A stretch of DNA of 64,000 bases from Haliscomenobacter hydrossis DSM 1100 (GCF_000212735.1 NC_015510.1:4403001-4467000), one strand, 5' to 3'. Positions 43,914 to 53,253 are shown, numbered from the stretch's first letter. Numbers and translations: made by a program. Notes: generated from the sequence alone by a model not told the origin.

Positions 43914-45239
43914 GTGAAATCAACCTTTTTATCCTCTCGTTTCTTTTTGGCCTGTGGCGCAATCATCCTCGTATTGGCTTTGGGCTTTGCGATACCGGTA
44001 CTTTTTCCCATTGGCCAATTTTTATTGTTTTTGTTCATTGCCCTGGTCTTGGCCGATTGGATGTTGTTGTTTCAACCCTCCCTGGTATTAAGTGGTACCC
44101 GGCGCTTGCCAAGGATGTTGAGCTTGGGCGATGAAAATCCCATCTACCTCGATTTGGTCAATTCATCCAATTTGTCTTTACGGGTAAGCATCATCGATGA
44201 ACTTCCCGAGCAATTGCAAGTGCGCGATTTTAAACAAAAAATCAGCTTGCGTGGAGGCGAGTTTTTATCCATTCGCTACGACTTGCGTCCACTGGAGCGA
44301 GGAGAATACAGCTTTGGGGCGACAAACTGTTTTGTGTCTGCTCTTTTTGGCCTGGTGGAAAGGAGAATCCAGCTCAATGAAAAACCAATGCGGGTAGCGG
44401 TTTATCCTTCAATTATTCAAATGAAGCAGTTGGAGATGCGGGCTTTGGATCGCATCACTACGCGTGAAGGCATCAAAAAGATTCGGCGTATTGGGCACAG
44501 TTATGAGTTTGAACAAATCAAAAACTACGTTGCTGGAGATGATTTCAGAAGCATCAACTGGAAGGCAAGCAGTCGCAAAGAGGGCCTGATGGTCAACCAG
44601 TTTGAAGATGAGCGTGCGCAACAAGTGTACTGCATCATCGACAAAAGTCGAGTCATGCGCATGCCTTTTAAAGGTTTGAGCTTAATGGATTATGCCATTA
44701 ATGCGACCTTGGCCATCTCGAATATCATCATCAAAAAATACGATAAGGCTGGATTGATCACGTATTCGGATAAAATAGGGACGACGATTAAAGCGGACAA
44801 TCGGCCTACTCAACTGAATTTTATCCTCAACGCCTTGTACAAAGAGAAGGAACGCCCCCTAGAGGCCAATTACGAACTTCTCTTTCACATCAGCAGTAAA
44901 CTCATCAATGGCCGGAGCCTGATTTTGTTGTTTACCAATTTTGAAAGCGCATTTGCGCTGGATCGGGCTTTGCCCATTTTGCGGCGCATCAACCGCAGGC
45001 ATTTATTGGTCGTGGTGTTTTTTGACAATACGGAAATCCGGGAATTCGCCGAACAAGACGCAGTCGACCTGGAAAGCATTTACCAACAAACCATGGCCCG
45101 CAAATACTTGAGCGAAAAAGCCCAAATGGTGCTTACTTTAAGACAATACGGAATCCAGGCGGTGCTCACCCGCCCCGAAGACCTTTCGATCAATACGATC
45201 AATAAATACCTGGAACTAAAAGCAAGAGGACTGATTTAG
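43914..45239 (+). CDS. DUF58 protein with two N-terminal membrane helices
   Basis: 441 residues. Two hydrophobic helices (about 8-52) are followed by a beta-rich domain (about 60-180) and the DUF58 core with NYVAGDDFRSINWKASSRKE near 202-221. The vWA-like domain continues with IIDKSRVMRMPFKGLSLMDY and LLFTNFESAFALDRALPILR. DUF58 proteins usually sit with MoxR ATPases and vWA genes in envelope-stress or folding clusters; here those partners are absent. The stop codon touches a word-hairpin. Confidence 0.88.
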   Translation: MKSTFLSSRFFLACGAIILVLALGFAIPVLFPIGQFLLFLFIALVLADWMLLFQPSLVLSGTRRLPRMLSLGDENPIYLDLVNSSNLSLRVSIIDELPEQLQVRDFKQKISLRGGEFLSIRYDLRPLERGEYSFGATNCFVSALFGLVERRIQLNEKPMRVAVYPSIIQMKQLEMRALDRITTREGIKKIRRIGHSYEFEQIKNYVAGDDFRSINWKASSRKEGLMVNQFEDERAQQVYCIIDKSRVMRMPFKGLSLMDYAINATLAISNIIIKKYDKAGLITYSDKIGTTIKADNRPTQLNFILNALYKEKERPLEANYELLFHISSKLINGRSLILLFTNFESAFALDRALPILRRINRRHLLVVVFFDNTEIREFAEQDAVDLESIYQQTMARKYLSEKAQMVLTLRQYGIQAVLTRPEDLSINTINKYLELKARGLI

Positions 45240-45313
45240 AGTGAAAAGTGAAAAGCTAAAAGTGAAAAATATTTAATTGCGTTTTTCACTTTTCACTTTT
45301 CACTTTTAGCTTA
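45240..45313. repeat. Word-hairpin after the DUF58 gene, unit GTGAAAA
   Basis: The left arm 45240-45269 is a period-7 array of GTGAAAA with one GCTAAAA. The right arm 45282-45313 is the complementary TTTTCAC array ending in AGCTT. It starts directly after the stop codon and overlaps the end of the small minus-strand frame at 45306-45404. Confidence 0.88.
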
Positions 45314-45404
45314 AAAAAATGGTGCCCCCGATCAATGCGAGAGACAGGATTGCCAGCCAAAGCCGTAAATCCCGTGCATAGTAGTTTTGCTTTTGGTTCC
45401 CCAC
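45306..45404 (-). CDS. Possible 32-residue membrane protein
   Basis: On the minus strand, GTG at 45404 opens a frame of 32 codons with a polar N-terminus (GNQKQNYYARD) and one apolar helix (LRLWLAILSLALIGGTIFLS). The composition is that of a real single-pass protein. The GTG start has no ATG alternative and its last codons lie in the right arm of the word-hairpin. It could be a chance frame; no homolog is known to me. Confidence 0.3.
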   Translation of the reverse strand: MGNQKQNYYARDLRLWLAILSLALIGGTIFLS

Positions 45405-45551
45405 ATTCGTTTTTGGTTTTATGCAAGAATTTTAATGTCTTGATGAATAAACCAAAAAGGGTGCCAGAACAACAATTTAAGAAAAAATAATTGTATTTTT
45501 ATAAAGCAAAGTTATAAATCATTCATTATTAATTTTTTAATAAAAATTGAT

Positions 45552-46961
45552 TTACAAATCTATTTCTTCCCCCAGCGCTGGAATTTCAACATCCGCAAAA
45601 CCCACACTGAGTAAAAGCCCCCGAAAAGATTTTTGTACCTCGTAATCCCCATGGGTCAAAAAGATTTTTTTGACACTTTCCCGCTGGTTGCGCAGAAACT
45701 CCACCAATTCGAGTTTATCGGCATGCGCTGAAAACGAATCCATTATTTCTACATCTGCACGAACCGCTATGAACTCACCGAAAAGTTTGATTTCTTTTGC
45801 CCCAATTCGCAGTTGGCCCGCTGGTGTATACGGCGCGGCATATCCTACGATCAGCACAGTATTGTTGGGGTCGTTGATGCCATGGTACAAATGGTGCTTG
45901 ATGCGCCCAGCGTTGGCCATACCAGATGAAGCGATGATGATGCAGGCTTCTTTGGAGTAATTGAGTTTTTTGGAATCTTCGGTTTTGCGCACGTAGCGCA
46001 GCCCATTGAATCCAAAAGGGTTTTCATCGATGGCCATGTAGTCAGAAAGCTCTTCGTCAAAACACTCCGGATGAGAACCATAAATGGTGGTGGCATTGAC
46101 TGCCAAGGGGCTATCAACGTACACTGGAATACGAGGAAGAAGGTCCTCGTTGGCCATTTTATCCAGGATGTACACAATTTCCTGGGTACGCCCCACACTA
46201 AAGGCAGGGATCAACAACTTACCTCCTTTTTCGATACAAGTTTGTTTAATGATCCTTAGAAAGTGATCCGTTTCGGCAGGGGCATCTTCGTGGGTGCGGT
46301 CGCCATAGGTTGATTCACAAATCAGGTAATCCATTTCCGGCATCGGCAGCGGATCCCGTAAGATCGGGCGATGGGGGCGACCAACGTCTCCGCTGAATCC
46401 AAAGTTGATGACTTTACCGTTTTCTTCAATTTTTAAACTTACACTGGCACTACCCAAAATATGGCCAGCATCCCGAAACATCACTTTAACTTTGGGGTGT
46501 ACATCGAACCATTTTTCATACGGATAGGAGATAAACAGCTCCATGGTCGCATGTACGTCCTTACTCGTGTAAATGGGTTCATCGTAGGCGATATCGTCAA
46601 AATTGTGGTTTTTACTGCGTCGTTTGTTTTTGTACTCCACTTCGCGCTCCTGAATCATCGCACTGTCCAGTAGCATTAAACTACTCAGGCTGCGGGTAGC
46701 ATGGGTAGCGTGAATGGCACCACGAAAGCCATCCTTGACCAGTTTAGGAATGCGTCCAGCATGGTCAATGTGGGCATGGGAAAGAACCAGGCAGTCGATT
46801 TCAGCCGGGTCAAATAACCATCGGCTGTTAAAATCTTCCAGGTTTTTATCCGAACCCTGGTACAAACCACAATCCAATAAAATTTTATAGCCGTCTTCCA
46901 GGGTGATCAAATGGCAGCTTCCGGTTACTTCCCGGGCGGCACCGCAGAATTTTATCTTCAT
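45552..46961 (-). CDS. Beta-CASP metallo-beta-lactamase-fold RNase-like hydrolase
   Basis: 469 residues. The metal motif SHAHIDHAGRIPKL (HxHxDH) lies near 61-74, with GDVGRPHRPILRDPLP near 196 and a later His. The beta-CASP region includes STYGDRTHEDAP, IPAFSVGRTQEIVYILDKMA and IIASSGMANAGRIKHHLYHG. The C-terminal RNA-specificity motif DSFSAHADKLELVEFLRN and FLTHGDYEVQKSFRGLLL complete the family pattern. Related to CPSF73/YSH1-type ribonucleases; probably acts on RNA in the cytosol. Preceded by a 204-base gap with no clear promoter. Confidence 0.92.
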   Translation of the reverse strand: MKIKFCGAAREVTGSCHLITLEDGYKILLDCGLYQGSDKNLEDFNSRWLFDPAEIDCLVLSHAHIDHAGRIPKLVKDGFRGAIHATHATRSLSSLMLLDSAMIQEREVEYKNKRRSKNHNFDDIAYDEPIYTSKDVHATMELFISYPYEKWFDVHPKVKVMFRDAGHILGSASVSLKIEENGKVINFGFSGDVGRPHRPILRDPLPMPEMDYLICESTYGDRTHEDAPAETDHFLRIIKQTCIEKGGKLLIPAFSVGRTQEIVYILDKMANEDLLPRIPVYVDSPLAVNATTIYGSHPECFDEELSDYMAIDENPFGFNGLRYVRKTEDSKKLNYSKEACIIIASSGMANAGRIKHHLYHGINDPNNTVLIVGYAAPYTPAGQLRIGAKEIKLFGEFIAVRADVEIMDSFSAHADKLELVEFLRNQRESVKKIFLTHGDYEVQKSFRGLLLSVGFADVEIPALGEEIDL

Positions 46962-47090
46962 TAGTCCTGATTTCGTTTAATGTTTTCTATTCCCGGCCTA
47001 ATGTAAAATAAAAATGCCATTCCAGCAGAACTTACGTTTGCTAAAATGGCGGATGTGGAAATATAGATCAGTAAAATTGGAAACAACTTT

Positions 47091-47167
47091 AAATGAAAAA
47101 CGAAAAATGAAAAATGAAAAACTATAATCTGCTCAATTTTTCGTTTTTCATTTTTCGTTTTTCATTT
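47091..47167. repeat. Word-hairpin at the 3' end of the adhesin-like gene, unit ATGAAAA
   Basis: The arms 47091-47121 and 47137-47167 are period-7 arrays of ATGAAAA/ACGAAAA, complementary over 31 bases with one G-T pair. The right arm runs into the stop codon (47166-47168) of the minus-strand gene, so it lies in that gene's 3' end and probably terminates it. Confidence 0.88.
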
Positions 47168-48293
47168 AATTCCCCAACACTTTGATCCCCCCGTAATTCA
47201 CACTGGCTTTGATGATGGGTGCATCACTTTTGCCAACATGTCCTTTCACGACGTGGGAAGTGGGTTTTTGTACTTCGTAGGTAACGTTCATCGCTTGGGG
47301 GTAACGCACTCCGGCATAATTTGCGGCAGCGTCCAATTGATAGCAGCAAAGGTCGGGGAGTACTTTCATGGTTACGTCCGTGTAGTTTGCTTTGATGGTC
47401 GCATTGGTCAGGCCTTTCGAAAAAGACACATTGCAACTGCCATAATTGAGGTCCAGATCCAAACTTTTGGAAATTTCGCTCATGGCTACCGAATTGTATT
47501 GCCCGCTGATGTTGACAGCTCCGGCATTAGTGGCCGAAAATTTGCTGTACATCCCTGTTGCTTTAAGGCTTTTGATGGTACCCAAAGTGTAGTTGTCGTA
47601 CTTGGCGGTGGTGGTCAACGAATTGAGCTTGGATGCATTTAAGCCTGAATAAGCGCTATTCATGCTCAGGTCATTGGCTTCGTTGATGGTCAATTTGGAA
47701 TAACTCAAGCCAACATAGGCATTTTCTGCGTGGTCGATGGAACCATTGCCATAAGCCAACTCGAAGTTTGAGCCATCCCCTACCGATTCGGTTTTGAAGT
47801 TGCCGTATTTAACGGTGAGTTTGGTTTTCCCGCTTACCGAAGCCAGGTAAACATCGCCATAGCGTTGATCTACCTGAAGGTTGATGGTAGTGGGTACATA
47901 CACTTCGTAGTTGATTTTGTAATCGGCCTTGCCGTCGTCCCAAATCCAGGAACGCCGAATTTGCTCAATTGCGGTTTCGGCTTTCACGTAATCGGCACCG
48001 TTCGAAAAATTAACGCTGATGGCGTTGAAGACTTTTTGGGCATCTTCTTCCGAGCCTTCCTTCACCACAATGGTGACGGCTATTTTTACCCGATTTTTGT
48101 CCCAAGTTTTCACTTCAATTTTTCCATACTTGTTGCTCAAATAAGTGGTGCCGTTGGCGGAAATGTCAAACTCTCTTTTGATGGTTTTGGTAAATTCACC
48201 AGCCATTGTAAAACTGCACAAAGAACAGGCAATCATGGTGAACACCGACATCACTAAAAGAGGTTTTTTCAAATCATAAACTGACTTCCTCAT
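47166..48293 (-). CDS. Adhesin-like beta-helical protein (DUF4097-like)
   Basis: 375 residues from ATG 48293. The hydrophobic segment LLVMSVFTMIACSLCSFTMA gives a signal peptide. The mature part has many short repeated strands (IEVKTWDKNRVKIAVTIVVK, GKTKLTVKYGNFKTESVGDG, GLSYSKLTINEANDLSMNSA, YDNYTLGTIKSL) typical of a right-handed helix in putative adhesins of the DUF4097/DUF2807 kind. It overlaps the anti-sigma gene by 20 bases. As third gene of a sigma/anti-sigma operon it may be the envelope component whose state is monitored. Confidence 0.75.
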   Translation of the reverse strand: MRKSVYDLKKPLLVMSVFTMIACSLCSFTMAGEFTKTIKREFDISANGTTYLSNKYGKIEVKTWDKNRVKIAVTIVVKEGSEEDAQKVFNAISVNFSNGADYVKAETAIEQIRRSWIWDDGKADYKINYEVYVPTTINLQVDQRYGDVYLASVSGKTKLTVKYGNFKTESVGDGSNFELAYGNGSIDHAENAYVGLSYSKLTINEANDLSMNSAYSGLNASKLNSLTTTAKYDNYTLGTIKSLKATGMYSKFSATNAGAVNISGQYNSVAMSEISKSLDLDLNYGSCNVSFSKGLTNATIKANYTDVTMKVLPDLCCYQLDAAANYAGVRYPQAMNVTYEVQKPTSHVVKGHVGKSDAPIIKASVNYGGIKVLGN

Positions 48294-48828
48294 TGCTCGT
48301 GGTTTTTTTGGGTTGCGGTTTGGACGTCCGCATCTGCTCAAGAACGCGCTCCAGAATAGCGACTTTAGTTTGGTAGGTCTGGATCATGGTTGCAATGATT
48401 TCCTCTTCCTGGCCTTTCGGGGCCACGCAGAGTTCTTCCTTCAGCTCGGCCATCACCTGGTCCATCTTTTTCATGTCGGACATGAAACTTCCGTTCGGCT
48501 CATAACGAGCCAATTGCTGAACCTTGGTACTGATTTGCTGACGGTAATATTGCTCCAATTCCAGGTATTCGGGGTTTACCTGTTCGATGATGGCCACTGG
48601 ATTGGCTTGTTGCCACCGGGTAAACATGCTGCCACCAAAACCGCCTACTACCAAAATAGCGGCTACTGCTGCTGCTACTTTAAAAAACCGCTGGAAAGTG
48701 AGGGGTTTGCTAACCGAGCGCTTGCTCAGCTCACGGTCAATATCTGCCCACACCTTTAGACTTGGAATCGCGTCATCAAAAGCTTCGCGGTTGTCCAAAA
48801 CAAAGTTTTCTAATTCATCTCGTTGCAT
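48274..48828 (-). CDS. Probable anti-sigma factor
   Basis: 184 residues from ATG 48828 (MQRDELENFVLDNREAFDDA). The cytosolic N-terminus (1-48) is followed by one membrane helix (about 50-67, FKVAAAVAAILVVGGFGGSM) and a charged, helical periplasmic part (about 75-184) with SDMKKMDQVMAELKEELCVA and TMIQTYQTKVAILERVLEQM, probably coiled coil. No zinc-binding HxxxCxxC is present. The anti-sigma role is inferred from topology and position right after the ECF sigma gene. Confidence 0.7.
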   Translation of the reverse strand: MQRDELENFVLDNREAFDDAIPSLKVWADIDRELSKRSVSKPLTFQRFFKVAAAVAAILVVGGFGGSMFTRWQQANPVAIIEQVNPEYLELEQYYRQQISTKVQQLARYEPNGSFMSDMKKMDQVMAELKEELCVAPKGQEEEIIATMIQTYQTKVAILERVLEQMRTSKPQPKKTTSNEEVSL

Positions 48829-48870
48829 GATCAAAAAAATTCAAAACGTTCAAAAATCTGGGGGAGTTAA

Positions 48871-48942
48871 GGTTCGATGTTCGGGGTTCGAAGGTTCAGG
48901 CGATAAACCTTCGAACCGTCTAACTCACGAACCCCCGAACCC
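48871..48942. repeat. Word-hairpin overlapping the end of the sigma gene, unit GGTTCGA
   Basis: The inner arms TTCGAAGGTT and AACCTTCGAA, and the outer arms GTTCGGGGTTCG and CGAACCCCCGAAC, form a nested hairpin between the sigma and anti-sigma genes. The outer right arm encodes the last residues of the sigma factor (FGFGGS). It uses the same word as the hairpin before glgP. Confidence 0.75.
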
Positions 48943-49533
48943 AAACTTAGGTTTCTGCTGGGTTAAAATATCCCTTAATCTTTGTTTCGCCCGACTGTAC
49001 TGGGATTTGGAGGTTGCCTCGCTAATGCCGAGGATTTCTCCAATCTCTTGATGATCGTAACCTTCTAACATGTAGAGGGAAAAAACCACCCGGTAGCCGT
49101 CAGGCAATTCAAAGAGTGCTTTTTTTATAGTTTCAACGCTTAGCCCTTCGGCTGAAGCATCGTGGGAACCATCGTCCCGAATATTGCCGTGTTTGTCTTC
49201 AAGCTCACTAAACTGCAAGCGCCTTTTTTTGAGCGCATTGATGCAGTTGTTGATCACAATTCGTTTGATCCAGGCACCGACTGCCGATTCAAACTTAAAG
49301 GTATTCAACTTGGTGAACACATCGAGAAACGCATTTTGCAACACATCTTCCGCCTCCAATTCGTCCTTCACCATCCGCAAACAAACGTTGTACATCGACT
49401 TGGAATACAGCCGATACAACTCGAACTGCGATTGTCGGTCGCCTCGTTTACACTTTTCTACCAGGTCGCGGTGTGTGTTAACGTAATCCAATTTTACGAT
49501 CTTATAGGTTTCTCGAGCTAGGTTTCCTCTCAT
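48925..49533 (-). CDS. ECF-type RNA polymerase sigma factor
   Basis: 202 residues from ATG 49533. The frame continues to 49698 but the extra part is not sigma-like. Region 2 (about 20-95) has LYRLYSKSMYNVCLRMVKDE, LEAEDVLQNAFLDVFTKLNT and ESAVGAWIKRIVINNCINAL. Region 4 (about 130-190) has LPDGYRVVFSLYMLEGYDHQ, EIGEILGISEATSKSQYSRA. The last residues FGFGGS come from the palindromic repeat. First gene of the sigma, anti-sigma, adhesin-like operon. Confidence 0.92.
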   Translation of the reverse strand: MRGNLARETYKIVKLDYVNTHRDLVEKCKRGDRQSQFELYRLYSKSMYNVCLRMVKDELEAEDVLQNAFLDVFTKLNTFKFESAVGAWIKRIVINNCINALKKRRLQFSELEDKHGNIRDDGSHDASAEGLSVETIKKALFELPDGYRVVFSLYMLEGYDHQEIGEILGISEATSKSQYSRAKQRLRDILTQQKPKFGFGGS

Positions 49534-49902
49534 CGCTGCTGGTTCTACCTCGGTTTCGCTCGTGGAGCGCTTTGGTGCCAGCTTCCTAATCCTTGTTTCC
49601 ACGGCATCTTGAGTTTGTGCGCAGACTTGTTGAGCCGGGATGTTTTCTGATCTATGGGTTTCCCTCCCTACAGGTCTATTTACAAGGAAGGACAGCAAGT
49701 GTTAAAAAGGGTTGCACGTAAAATAAAAAAAGTTTGAGCAGAATGATTTTTTTCGTTCAAACTTTTCCACTGCAATCCGTTGAACAAGTCTATGTAGAAT
49801 GGCACAAGGTCTAAAATCCAATGACGACTATCGACAAGAACGCTATTTTTATGGGTAGAAGTTCATTAAACTTTCCTTTCATCAAAATCCAAACAACAAC
49901 GT

Positions 49903-50697
49903 ATGAGTGCGCATGAAATTGATTACCACATTCACGGTGAAGAAATGCAGTTTGTGGAAATTGAACTCGACCCCATGGAAACCGTCATCGCCGAGGCAGG
50001 CAGTTTTATGATGATGGACGATGGCATTGAAATGGCCACCCTTTTCGGCGATGGCAGCCAATCGGATAACGGCGGCCTTTGGGGTAAATTGCTCTCGGCG
50101 GGCAAACGCCTGATCACGGGTGAAAGCCTGTTTATGACCGCTTATACCCACGCATCTGATGGCAAAAAACGGGTTTCTTTTGCATCACCTTATCCCGGCA
50201 AAATCATTCCACTGGACCTGAGCAAATTGGACGGTAAAATTATTTGTCAAAAAGACGCCTTCCTGTGTGCCGCCAAAGGCGTGTCGGTGGGCATTGAGTT
50301 TTCGCAAAAACTGGGCCGTGGTTTTTTTGGTGGAGAAGGCTTCATCATGCAGAAACTGGAAGGCGACGGCATGGCTTTTGTCCACGCCGGCGGCAGCATC
50401 ATCGAAAAGAAGCTGGAACTGGGCGAAGTGCTCAAAATCGATACGGGGTGCCTGGTGGCTTTTACCCGTGACGTAGACTACGACATTGAAATGGTACGCG
50501 GCGTGCGCAACATGCTCTTTGGTGGCGAAGGTATTTTCTTGGCGCGTTTGGAAGGTCCGGGCACGGTCTGGATTCAGTCACTGCCCTTTAGCCGCATGGC
50601 CGATCGGGTACTACAAGCTTCCCGCCATTACGGCAAAGGGGGTAAGGATGAGGGTAGCATTTTGGGGAGCCTGGGGAATTTGCTGGACGGAAATTGA
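49903..50697 (+). CDS. AIM24 / TIGR00266-family protein
   Basis: 264 residues. The beta-sandwich AIM24 fold shows [20 protein letters not shown] near 28, [20 protein letters not shown] near 93, [20 protein letters not shown] near 140 and [16 protein letters not shown] near 225. These glycine-rich double blocks are typical. Bacterial members have no firm function; the eukaryotic namesake is mitochondrial. Single gene, divergent from the sigma operon and followed by a word-hairpin. Confidence 0.9.
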   Translation: MSAHEIDYHIHGEEMQFVEIELDPMETVIAEAGSFMMMDDGIEMATLFGDGSQSDNGGLWGKLLSAGKRLITGESLFMTAYTHASDGKKRVSFASPYPGKIIPLDLSKLDGKIICQKDAFLCAAKGVSVGIEFSQKLGRGFFGGEGFIMQKLEGDGMAFVHAGGSIIEKKLELGEVLKIDTGCLVAFTRDVDYDIEMVRGVRNMLFGGEGIFLARLEGPGTVWIQSLPFSRMADRVLQASRHYGKGGKDEGSILGSLGNLLDGN

Positions 50698-50721
50698 GCT
50701 CAAAAGCGACAATTTTTTTAA

Positions 50722-50788
50722 CACAAAGGACATCAAGAAAAGCACAAGGACACCATGTGACGCTCATCTTTTCTTGATGTCCTTTGTG
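50722..50788. repeat. Word-hairpin after the AIM24-like gene, CACAAAGGA type
   Basis: A perfect 21-bp stem (50722-50742 with 50768-50788) lies between convergent genes, flanked by AATTTTTTTAA and CTAATTTTTG. It shares the CACAAAGGA word with the hairpin at 31583-31750. Likely a bidirectional terminator. Confidence 0.85.
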
Positions 50789-50824
50789 CTAATTTTTGAA
50801 AAGAGTGGTATATCTACCCTCAAA

Positions 50825-51949
50825 TCATTGCTTCACCAGCCGCACACTTCCGTACCTGGAGCGAAGCACATAAAGGCCCGGTTCGAGCATCCTTACATCC
50901 AGTATTTTGCCCTTGCCACGGTATACGATTTGCCCCAAAGCGTTGTACAACTGGTAAAATTCGCCAGTAGGCAATCCACGCAGCTGGGCCTGGTCGCCTG
51001 CTGGATTGGGCCAAATTTCCAATGGCGCTGTACTGATTTGAGGCGAATTCACGGCCACTGTCGGTTGATTGAGGCAATTTTTGGGGTAATTTTTCACTGT
51101 TTCCCAGGCGATGCTTTGCATTTTGGCCGCCAAAGTGGGTGATGGTGCAGTAAAGTTTCCGCCCCACCATACCTGAAGCTGGTGTCCCAAACCTTCGGGG
51201 CTTTTGCGGTGAATGGCCGCGTAATGCACACAGGCAATGAAATATTTCCCCACGTCATTCAAATGGATGCGGTCGCTAAACAGGTCTTCTATCTTGCTGA
51301 TTCCCGGCAAAGCACCACCGGAAATCAAATCGTACAAACGAGCCAAACCTTGTGCCGCCGGAATCATACAAACGGGCTTGCGGGGTTTGTATTTATTGTT
51401 CAAATAACTCACTACACTTTCCCACATCGGCAGGTCATCGCTGAGGCGCTGCCGCCATTTTGCTGCATTAACATCGTAGTCACAGCCCGTAGGTGTGCCA
51501 CTGTCCAGGCAATGCCAATCCTCGTACAAATACACCTGAATGTTGGGATTGAAGCGGGTAGCGTACACATAAAAACTGTCGGCATACTGGTAGGTCTCAT
51601 CAATGATTCTTTGGTACCTGGGCACACTTTCGGTCAGCACCAGTACATCAAATTTGCCCGTGGACAATCCAAACGCGTTGTCATAAAAGCCGTAATAATG
51701 GGGAGGAATGGGGGTGTAATCCCTGGCCGTTTTGCGTTGCCACTGCCAGCGCAATGGTGCGCCGGGAATACCCTGATAAGTCCAGTTAAACGTTCCGGGC
51801 TTAGCCTGATTGGACAAGGAAGCGACCATATCCGGAATTTGATCGGATAAGCTATGCCCAATGTAAAAAGCATTGATTTTGTCTTGGGCAAAAAGGCAGG
51901 TGCCAATCCCATAAAGCGCCAGCACGAGTAGAGTTTTTTGTGGATTCAT
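50825..51949 (-). CDS. SGNH-hydrolase-like protein with T9SS sorting domain
   Basis: 374 residues with a signal peptide (MNPQKTLLVLALYGIGTCLF, cut near FAQ). AFYIGHSLSDQIPDMVASL near 27-45 resembles block I of SGNH/GDSL esterases (G-H-S), and DRIHLNDVGKYFIACV near 237-252 resembles the catalytic D-x-x-H block. The C-terminal 70 residues (IWPNPAGDQAQLRGLPTGEF, LYNALGQIVYRGKGKILDVR, LEPGLYVLRS) are a type A T9SS sorting domain, so it is exported across the outer membrane. Substrate unknown, perhaps an acetylated glycan. Confidence 0.85.
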   Translation of the reverse strand: MNPQKTLLVLALYGIGTCLFAQDKINAFYIGHSLSDQIPDMVASLSNQAKPGTFNWTYQGIPGAPLRWQWQRKTARDYTPIPPHYYGFYDNAFGLSTGKFDVLVLTESVPRYQRIIDETYQYADSFYVYATRFNPNIQVYLYEDWHCLDSGTPTGCDYDVNAAKWRQRLSDDLPMWESVVSYLNNKYKPRKPVCMIPAAQGLARLYDLISGGALPGISKIEDLFSDRIHLNDVGKYFIACVHYAAIHRKSPEGLGHQLQVWWGGNFTAPSPTLAAKMQSIAWETVKNYPKNCLNQPTVAVNSPQISTAPLEIWPNPAGDQAQLRGLPTGEFYQLYNALGQIVYRGKGKILDVRMLEPGLYVLRSRYGSVRLVKQ

Positions 51950-51969
51950 CGCTTGAAAGTTCGTTCGGT

Positions 51970-53253
51970 TTAGATTCCAACAATCCCGTAGAGCGGGATG
52001 TTCGTCATCCAGTCTTGTGCTCGAAAACGGCTCATCGAAGTGCGGATTGCGTTCGAAGGTGTGAATTTTTCTACAAAAACCTTTAAGCTTTTCGATTTTA
52101 AATTTTCTTCAGCTTTGACTTCAATCGGAATGATTCCATTTTGTTTTTGAATCAAAAAATCTATTTCAGCTGTAGCATTAGGCGTTGCCCAATAATAGAT
52201 TTCATGGTTTATTTTGAGTTGCTGAGCTACAAATTGCTCAGTTAAAGCTCCTTTAAACTCGGTCAAAATCAGATTTTTCTCCAGAAGTATTTTCGGGTCA
52301 ATCTGTGCCATAGCGTTTAATAATCCCACGTCCAAGCTAAACAGTTTAAAGGCATCCATATTGGTGTAAGCACTCAGCGGAATGGTAGGCTTTTCCACAC
52401 AATTGACTTTTAACACTAAGCCTGCATCGGTAAGCCAACTGATTGCCAATTCAAAATCTTTGGCTCGGGAGCCTTTTTTGACTTGCCCGTAGACAAACTT
52501 CCGGTTTTCCTTGGCCAACTGGCTAATCAGGTGGCTCCAAATCAAACGGATTCTTGGTACAATTTCGATGGGCGCGTATTTTGCAAAATCGTTTTCATAA
52601 CCCAGTAGAATCTTCTCTTGGATCGCTCGAACGGAATTCAGGTCTTCAAATTGAATGTAATTCGCCACAGCTTCGGGCATCCCCCCCACGAAGTAATAAA
52701 GCCGGAGCAATTCCACCAATTTTTCGTGAAAGGGTTCAATGACCGTCCAATTTTGTGCCTCCAAATGCTCTTTGAGAAGGTTTTGTCCTATGTTTTCTAA
52801 AAATTCAGAAAAACTCATTGGATACATGCGCAAAAAATCAACCTTTCCGACAGGAAAAGAAGTGTTTTTTTGCAGTGAAACGCCCAACAATGAGCCTGCC
52901 GCTATGATGTAGTATTCAGGGGCTTGCTCATAGAAATACTTGAGGGCGGTAAGCCCTTTTTCGGCTTCTTGAATTTCATCGAAGATGAGTAGTGTTCTAT
53001 CACTTTGGATCTTGCGATTGGCCTCAATTTCGATGATGGCGATGATGCGTTTGATGTCAAAATCTGCTGCAAATAAGGCTTTTAAACGTGCACTACTTTC
53101 AAAATTGAGGTACACGACCTGATCAAATTCACGCTGGCCAAATTCTTTCATGAGCCAGGTTTTTCCTACCTGCCTCGCTCCTTGAAGGATCAAAGGCTTG
53201 CGTTTTGGCGCATTTTTCCAGTCAAGTAGGGATTGATAGAGGGATCTTTGCAT
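51970..53253 (-). CDS. AAA_14 / DUF4143 ATPase
   Basis: 427 residues. The P-loop GARQVGKT is at 25-32 and Walker B LLIFDEIQEAEKG near 88. The C-terminal DUF4143 region (about 200-400) ends with AEIDFLIQKQNGIIPIEVKA, a PD-(D/E)xK-nuclease-like motif. This family is widespread in Bacteroidota and archaea, often in many copies; its function is not established, although links to mobile or defence genes have been suggested. Stands alone. Confidence 0.93.
   Translation of the reverse strand: MQRSLYQSLLDWKNAPKRKPLILQGARQVGKTWLMKEFGQREFDQVVYLNFESSARLKALFAADFDIKRIIAIIEIEANRKIQSDRTLLIFDEIQEAEKGLTALKYFYEQAPEYYIIAAGSLLGVSLQKNTSFPVGKVDFLRMYPMSFSEFLENIGQNLLKEHLEAQNWTVIEPFHEKLVELLRLYYFVGGMPEAVANYIQFEDLNSVRAIQEKILLGYENDFAKYAPIEIVPRIRLIWSHLISQLAKENRKFVYGQVKKGSRAKDFELAISWLTDAGLVLKVNCVEKPTIPLSAYTNMDAFKLFSLDVGLLNAMAQIDPKILLEKNLILTEFKGALTEQFVAQQLKINHEIYYWATPNATAEIDFLIQKQNGIIPIEVKAEENLKSKSLKVFVEKFTPSNAIRTSMSRFRAQDWMTNIPLYGIVGI

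Noticed and set aside
49534-49698. Longer N-terminus of the ECF sigma factor
   Set aside because: The extra 55 residues have no sigma features, and region 2 begins normally after ATG 49533.
51970-53253. Defence-system call for the AAA_14/DUF4143 gene
   Set aside because: The family is common and usually stands alone; nothing in the neighbourhood supports a specific system.
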